Shown here: piece after piece, positions 5,644 to 9,516 of the stretch | Layout: each line of letters begins with the position of its first letter | Numbering within the stretch: the first letter of the stretch is position 1 | Source: an uncultured Collinsella sp. | GTDB lineage: Bacteria > Actinomycetota > Coriobacteriia > Coriobacteriales > Coriobacteriaceae | DNA: 9,516 nucleotides | Reading direction: 5' to 3' | Assembly (NCBI GenBank): GCA_900550185.1 | Contig: URRN01000071.1 | Coordinates: 1-9,516, forward strand | Notes under the pieces: generated by a model | Databases searched by the model: none | Seen by the model: only the letters and a program-made list of their open reading frames with translations | Told to the model about the DNA's origin: nothing | Program-made: the position numbers and the translations under genes

Positions 5644-7128
5644 CTACAAGCAGACGCCGTCCTTCCAGATACTGATCTCGTGACAGCCACGGCGCTCGGC
5701 ACTCGTGAGCTTACCGCTCGCCGTCTGTAGCACCAGCTGGTACAAATCGCGGGCGGCCTCGTCGAGCGTGCGCTCACCCGTGGCAATCACGCCGGCGTTA
5801 AAGTCCATCCAGTTGGCCTTGTGGTCGCACAGACGCTGATTGGTGAACACCTTGAGCGTAGGCGCCGGCGCGCCAAACGGCGTGCCGCGTCCAGTCGAGA
5901 ACAGAATCACGTGGCAGCCAGCAGCCGTCAACGCCGTGGTGGATACCATGTCGTTGCCCGGGCCGCACAGCATGTTCAGGCCATGCTTGGTGACCTGACC
6001 GGCATACGGCAGCACGTCGACGATGGGTGCAGAGCCACCCTTCTGCACGCAGCCGCAACTCTTGTCCTCGAGCGTGGTAATACCGCCGTCCTTGTTACCG
6101 GGACTCGGGTTCTCGTAGACCACCTCGCCATGGCTAATAAAGTAGTCCTTAAAGCCATTGAGCATGTCGGAGGCAGCGTTAAAGACCTGCTCGTTCTCGC
6201 AACGGTCAAGCAGGATGCTCTCCGCGCCAAACATCTCGGGCACCTCGGTAAGCACCGACGTGCCGCCGCGGGCGACGACCATATCGCTCACGCGACCGAT
6301 CGTAGGGTTGGCGGTAATGCCCGAAAGGCCGTCAGAGCCGCCACACTTAAGACCAATGACCAGCTCGGAGGCCGGAATGGGCTCACGCTTTGCTTGCTTG
6401 GCCAGGTCAGCCAGCTCGGACAGAATCTTGTGCCCCTCGATCTGCTCGTCGGCGACGTCCTGGCAGGTGAGGAAGCGGACGCGCTCGTGGTCGAAGTCAC
6501 CGAGCTCGTCGAGCACCTGCTGATGCGTGCAGTTCTCGCAACCGAGCGACAGGAATAGCACGCCGGCCGCATTAGGATGACGCGAGAGCGCCACCAGCAG
6601 ACGACGCGTCTGGGCATGGTCGGCGCCGGTCTGCGAGCAGCCAAAGGGATGCGGGAAGTAGTAAACACCCTCCAGCGAGCCATCGACCAGATCCTGGGCC
6701 TGCTCACACATGGCACGGGCGACTTCGTTGACACAGCCGACCGTGGGGATGATCCATAGCTCATTACGCGTCGCGGCACGACCGTCGGCGCGGCGGAACC
6801 CCATAAAGGTCTCGGGCTCAACGGGATCCACGACCGGATGTGTGGGGTTGTAGGTATACTCGACCTCGCCCGAAAGGTTGGTCTTCACATTGTGCGTGTG
6901 GAGCCACTGACCGGGCTGGACATCGCCCGTCACGTGTCCGATGGGCAAGCCGTACTTGATGACGTCCTCCCCTGCGGCAATCGAGCGCACGGCCATCTTA
7001 TGACCCTGCGGAATATCCTCCGCGGCCACGACCTCGCCCACCCCGGGAACCGCGACGGCAGTGCCCTTGGCAAGCGGCGACAGCGCGACAATCACGTTAT
7101 CGGCCGGATTAATCTGGATAGTGTTCAT
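5644..7128 (-). CDS. uxaA: Altronate dehydratase
   Basis: The enzyme removes water from D-altronate to give 2-keto-3-deoxy-D-gluconate, the third step of galacturonate catabolism. The 494-residue length is normal for UxaA. Residues about 10-80 form the N-terminal SAF-like domain (GHKMAVRSIAAGEDVIKYG, 42-60). The large UxaA domain follows with HPFGCSQTGAD (160-170), LGCENC (195-200), KCGGSDGLSG (261-270), KSCGCVQKGG (356-365) and GRGTPFG (413-419). Its conserved cysteines and histidines are the expected metal ligands. An AGGA lies 11 bases before the ATG at 7126-7128, and the stop is TAG. It is the last gene of the uxaC-uxaB-uxaA unit, 81 bases after uxaB, and is followed by a strong terminator. 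The related GarD galactarate dehydratase is less likely given the uxaB and uxaC neighbours. Confidence 0.95.
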   Translation of the reverse strand: MNTIQINPADNVIVALSPLAKGTAVAVPGVGEVVAAEDIPQGHKMAVRSIAAGEDVIKYGLPIGHVTGDVQPGQWLHTHNVKTNLSGEVEYTYNPTHPVVDPVEPETFMGFRRADGRAATRNELWIIPTVGCVNEVARAMCEQAQDLVDGSLEGVYYFPHPFGCSQTGADHAQTRRLLVALSRHPNAAGVLFLSLGCENCTHQQVLDELGDFDHERVRFLTCQDVADEQIEGHKILSELADLAKQAKREPIPASELVIGLKCGGSDGLSGITANPTIGRVSDMVVARGGTSVLTEVPEMFGAESILLDRCENEQVFNAASDMLNGFKDYFISHGEVVYENPSPGNKDGGITTLEDKSCGCVQKGGSAPIVDVLPYAGQVTKHGLNMLCGPGNDMVSTTALTAAGCHVILFSTGRGTPFGAPAPTLKVFTNQRLCDHKANWMDFNAGVIATGERTLDEAARDLYQLVLQTASGKLTSAERRGCHEISIWKDGVCL

Positions 7129-7167
7129 TGCAAATGGTCCTAACCCTACAGGTTGAGCAGAAGTCGA

Positions 7168-7203
7168 GGCGCGGGCACGCCGTCCCGCACCCGCGTCCGC
7201 GCC
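7168..7203 (-). other. GC-rich intercistronic stem-loop between uxaB and uxaA
   Basis: GGCGCGG (7168-7174) pairs with CCGCGCC (7197-7203), and several alternative CCCGC/GCGGG pairings lie inside. No U-run follows in minus-strand RNA, so it is not a standard terminator. It occupies much of the 81-base uxaB-uxaA gap and may affect mRNA stability or the ratio of the two enzymes. No promoter is evident in this gap. Confidence 0.4.
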
Positions 7204-7209
7204 GGAAAT

Positions 7210-8724
7210 TTACGCCTGAGCGTTGGCGAAGGCCTGCTTGGCGCCCTCGGCACGCACGACGGCGAGCGCGCTGACGACAAACTCCTCAAGACCTGCGATC
7301 TGCGTAAGGTCCTCGCCCCACATTTGCTCGTTGGTGAGCACATCGTGCACCAGCTGGGCATCGTCGGTGCCGGCATGGGCGGCGTAGAAGTCGAGCACGA
7401 AGGCGTCGTCCTGAGCGGTGTACTCGGTGCCGTCGGAGCGACGCAGGTGCAGGCCGTCGCCCTCGCGGGACACGAGCTCCTGCGTGTAGAAGGAGATGAG
7501 CGTAGCGAGGCTCGTCGCCAGACACTTGGGCAGGTTGCCGGTCTCGGCAACGTAGTCCTTGAGCGTGGGCAGGTCACGAGCGCGCCACTTAGCCGTGGAG
7601 TTGAGGCAGATGGAGAGCAGCGCATGATCAATAAACGGGTTGTCGAAGCGGTTTTCGACGGCGGCGGCAAAGGCCTTGCAGTCCTCGACATCCAAGTCGG
7701 CGGCAAGCGTCGGAATGACCTCGTCGTAGAGCATGGTGTTCATGAAGCCGCGAACGGTCTCGTCATGCATGCAGTCGCGCACGATATCAAAGCCGGCAAC
7801 CCAAGAGCCCGGAACAAAGGCGGTATGGGCACCGTTGAGGATGCGGACCTTGCGCTTTTTGTACGGGGTGACGTCGGGAGTCACAAAGACACCCGGAAGA
7901 CCAGCCTTCACAAAGGGAAGCTTCTCGGCAAGCGACTCGTCGCCCTGGATGCCCCACATCTGGAAGGGCTCGCGCACGGCCAGGAAGGGATCCTCGTAGC
8001 CCAGACGCTCAGCCACCGCGGCGGCCTCGGATGCGTCGCGGATACGGCCCGGCACGATGGTGTCGACGAGCGTGGTGCAGACGGTGCAGTCGTTGGCCAT
8101 CCACTGCGCAAACTCGTCCTCCCAGCCCCAGTCGCTCACATACTGGTTCATGATGCGCAGCAACTCCTCGCCGTTGTGATCGATGAGCTCGCAGGCGAGG
8201 ACGATGACGCCCGGCTTACCGGCAGCCCAGCGGGTGTGGAGCACCTGGGCAAGCTTGGCGGGGAAGCCCGCAGGTGGCATGTCGTCGGCCTTGCAGGACG
8301 GGTCATAGGCGATACCGGCCTCGGTGGTGTTGGAGACGATGATCTCTAGGTCGTCGGAGACGGCGACCTCCATCATGGCGCGGTAGTCGTCCTCACGATA
8401 CGGGTTAAGGCAGCGGCTGCAGGCGCTGATCACGCGGGACTCGTCAACCGTGTTGCCGTTCTCCTTGCCGCGCACCAGCACGGTGTACAGGTCGTCCTGG
8501 GCATTGATACCGTCGGCAAAGCCAAAGGCACCGTTGATGGGCTGCACCATGACGACCTTGCCGTTCCAGCCGGTGGCCTCGTTGCCCATGTCAAAGAAAC
8601 GGTCGACGAAGGCGCGCAGGAAATTGCCCTCGCCAAACTGCAGAACCTTCTCGGGAGCATCCTTGGGCAGCAAATAGCCCTTGTAGCCGATCTTCTCGAG
8701 CGCATCGTAGCTGATGTTCTCCAT
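7210..8724 (-). CDS. uxaB: Tagaturonate reductase (altronate oxidoreductase)
   Basis: The enzyme reduces D-tagaturonate to D-altronate with NADH in the cytoplasm. The 504-residue protein belongs to the polyol-specific long-chain (mannitol) dehydrogenase family. The N-terminal Rossmann domain begins around VLQFGEGNFLRAF (27-39), with SNTTEAG at 131-137. The C-terminal domain carries the family's catalytic Lys, Asn and His in KVRILNGAHT (292-301): K292, N297 and H300, with the usual spacing. The ATG at 8722-8724 is preceded by AAGGAG 8 bases upstream, the strongest ribosome site in the window. The gene lies 94 bases after uxaC and 81 bases before uxaA, in pathway order. A fructuronate reductase (UxuB) role is possible within the family, but UxaA next door and the FGEGNFLRAF start favour UxaB. 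Confidence 0.94.
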   Translation of the reverse strand: MENISYDALEKIGYKGYLLPKDAPEKVLQFGEGNFLRAFVDRFFDMGNEATGWNGKVVMVQPINGAFGFADGINAQDDLYTVLVRGKENGNTVDESRVISACSRCLNPYREDDYRAMMEVAVSDDLEIIVSNTTEAGIAYDPSCKADDMPPAGFPAKLAQVLHTRWAAGKPGVIVLACELIDHNGEELLRIMNQYVSDWGWEDEFAQWMANDCTVCTTLVDTIVPGRIRDASEAAAVAERLGYEDPFLAVREPFQMWGIQGDESLAEKLPFVKAGLPGVFVTPDVTPYKKRKVRILNGAHTAFVPGSWVAGFDIVRDCMHDETVRGFMNTMLYDEVIPTLAADLDVEDCKAFAAAVENRFDNPFIDHALLSICLNSTAKWRARDLPTLKDYVAETGNLPKCLATSLATLISFYTQELVSREGDGLHLRRSDGTEYTAQDDAFVLDFYAAHAGTDDAQLVHDVLTNEQMWGEDLTQIAGLEEFVVSALAVVRAEGAKQAFANAQA

Positions 8725-8766
8725 CTATGTGTCTCCTTAGATGTTTGTTAGCGTGCAAGCAAAACG

Positions 8767-8792
8767 GGGCTCCGCGTGTGGCAACGGCGCCC
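8767..8792 (-). other. Possible attenuator hairpin between uxaC and uxaB
   Basis: GGGC (8767-8770) pairs with GCCC (8789-8792) and CCG (8772-8774) with CGG (8785-8787), with one internal mismatch and a 10-base loop. Read on the minus strand it is followed by CGTTTTGCTT, a short imperfect U-run. It could be a leaky terminator setting the ratio of uxaC to downstream genes. The stem is short, so confidence is low. Confidence 0.35.
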
Positions 8793-8818
8793 AGGGTTCG
8801 ATGTGATTCGATGCGGGC

Positions 8819-9516
8819 TTAGGCCTCGTCGGTGTCCAGGTCAAAGCCAAAGTAGCGGACCGCATTGTTGTAGCTGATGTCACGCACAACCTCGCCCAGC
8901 AGCTCCATGTCGGCCGGGTACTTGCCCTGCTCGACCCACTCGCCGATCACGCTGCACAGCACGCGACGGAAATACTCGTGGCGCGGATAGGACAGGAAGG
9001 AGCGGGAGTCGGTGAGCATGCCGACAAAGTTGCCCAGGACGCCCTCGTTGGCCAGAGCCGTGAGCTGCTCGCGCATACCGACCTCGTTGTCGTTGAACCA
9101 CCAGGCGGAACCGTTCTGGATCTTACCGGCAGTCGGAGCCTCCTGGAAACAGCCCATGACGGTATCGATCATGGTGTTGTCGATGGGATTCAAGCTGTAC
9201 AGGATGGTCTTGGGCAAGCCGCAGGTCTCCTGGATGGAGTTGAGGAAATCGGCGAGCTGGTCGGACGGCGTGTAGTTGGAGATGCAGTCATAACCGGTAT
9301 CGGGGCCGAGCTTGGCAAACATGGCGCGGTTGTTGTCGCGCTTGCAGCCAAAGTGTAGCTGCATGGCCCAGCCCAGGCGGACATACTCGCCGGCAACGAA
9401 CTGCATAAAGGCAGTCTTGTACTTGAGGACCTCTTCCTCGGTAAGCGGCTCGGCAGCCAGACCCTTGGCAAAGATAGCCTCGATCTCGTCGGCGGTAGCC
9501 GGGACGTACATAACGT
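8819..9516 (-). CDS. uxaC: Uronate isomerase (glucuronate/galacturonate isomerase), C-terminal part only
   Basis: The enzyme interconverts D-galacturonate and D-tagaturonate (also D-glucuronate and D-fructuronate), the entry step of the pathway. The frame is open to the right window edge, so about the N-terminal half of the roughly 470-residue protein is missing; the first ATG visible near the edge is internal. UxaC-specific blocks are clear: LGWAMQLHFG, GYDCISNYTPSDQLADFL, YSLNPIDN, GSAWWFNDNEVGM and MLTDSRSFLSYPRHEYFRR near the C-terminus. These belong to the amidohydrolase-superfamily TIM barrel of uronate isomerases. The stop is TAA at 8819-8821. It is the first visible gene of the uxaC-uxaB-uxaA order; its promoter lies outside the window. 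Confidence 0.95.
   Translation of the reverse strand, partial: VMYVPATADEIEAIFAKGLAAEPLTEEEVLKYKTAFMQFVAGEYVRLGWAMQLHFGCKRDNNRAMFAKLGPDTGYDCISNYTPSDQLADFLNSIQETCGLPKTILYSLNPIDNTMIDTVMGCFQEAPTAGKIQNGSAWWFNDNEVGMREQLTALANEGVLGNFVGMLTDSRSFLSYPRHEYFRRVLCSVIGEWVEQGKYPADMELLGEVVRDISYNNAVRYFGFDLDTDEA

Noticed and set aside
7153..8349. 398-codon plus-strand open frame opposite uxaB
   Set aside because: Antisense shadow with Gly/Val/Leu-rich low-information sequence; uxaB motifs occupy the other strand.
8797..8813. Direct repeat TTCGATG at 8797-8803 and 8807-8813
   Set aside because: Short, single pair beside the uxaC stop, with no link to any promoter; easily due to chance.
1..9516. CRISPR arrays, tRNA/rRNA genes, insertion sequences, attachment sites, defence systems
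   Set aside because: No spaced repeats, cloverleaf-like sequences, transposase motifs or terminal inverted repeats were seen; the window is fully explained by metabolic genes and their control regions.

Overview
All six genes in this window lie on the minus strand. Together they form a pectin and D-galacturonate utilisation locus, so transcription runs from high to low coordinates. The GC-rich coding sequence, strong AGGAG/GAGGGAG-type ribosome binding sites, short intrinsic terminators and mixture of Firmicutes-like uronate genes fit a gut Coriobacteriia such as Collinsella. This assignment comes from general protein resemblance only; the window has no rRNA or other taxonomic marker.

Right part (5644-9516): three genes read in the order uxaC (3' part only), uxaB, uxaA. 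They convert D-galacturonate to tagaturonate (isomerase), then D-altronate (NADH-dependent reductase), then 2-keto-3-deoxygluconate (dehydratase). The unit ends at a strong intrinsic terminator at 5576-5608. KDG kinase and KDPG aldolase are not in the window.

Control region (5289-5643): 355 bases without a gene. It holds that terminator, a 14-bp perfect palindrome, and three copies of a TGAACGTTYA operator-like motif, one of them a perfect 12-bp palindrome. It also holds a pair of CCGAACGG repeats. Two operator copies bracket a plausible sigma-70-type promoter for the transporter gene: one overlaps the -35 and the other lies at the expected transcription start. This layout suggests repression by a LacI-family-like regulator encoded elsewhere.

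Left part (1-5288): a GPH-family sugar/uronide transporter is followed by a strong terminator (3662-3705). Then come a GH28 polygalacturonase, a 12-bp hairpin, an alpha/beta-hydrolase acetylesterase, and a CE8 pectinesterase whose 3' end is cut off by the window edge. The last two genes overlap by ATGA. None of the three degradative enzymes has a visible signal peptide. The simplest reading is that short, still methylated and acetylated oligogalacturonides are imported whole, then de-esterified and trimmed to galacturonate in the cytoplasm and passed to UxaC, UxaB and UxaA.

The enzymes are recognisable families rather than a new system. The most noteworthy points are the operator/promoter architecture, the all-cytoplasmic depolymerisation set, and a GPH transporter lacking the acidic cation-site residues of MelB.
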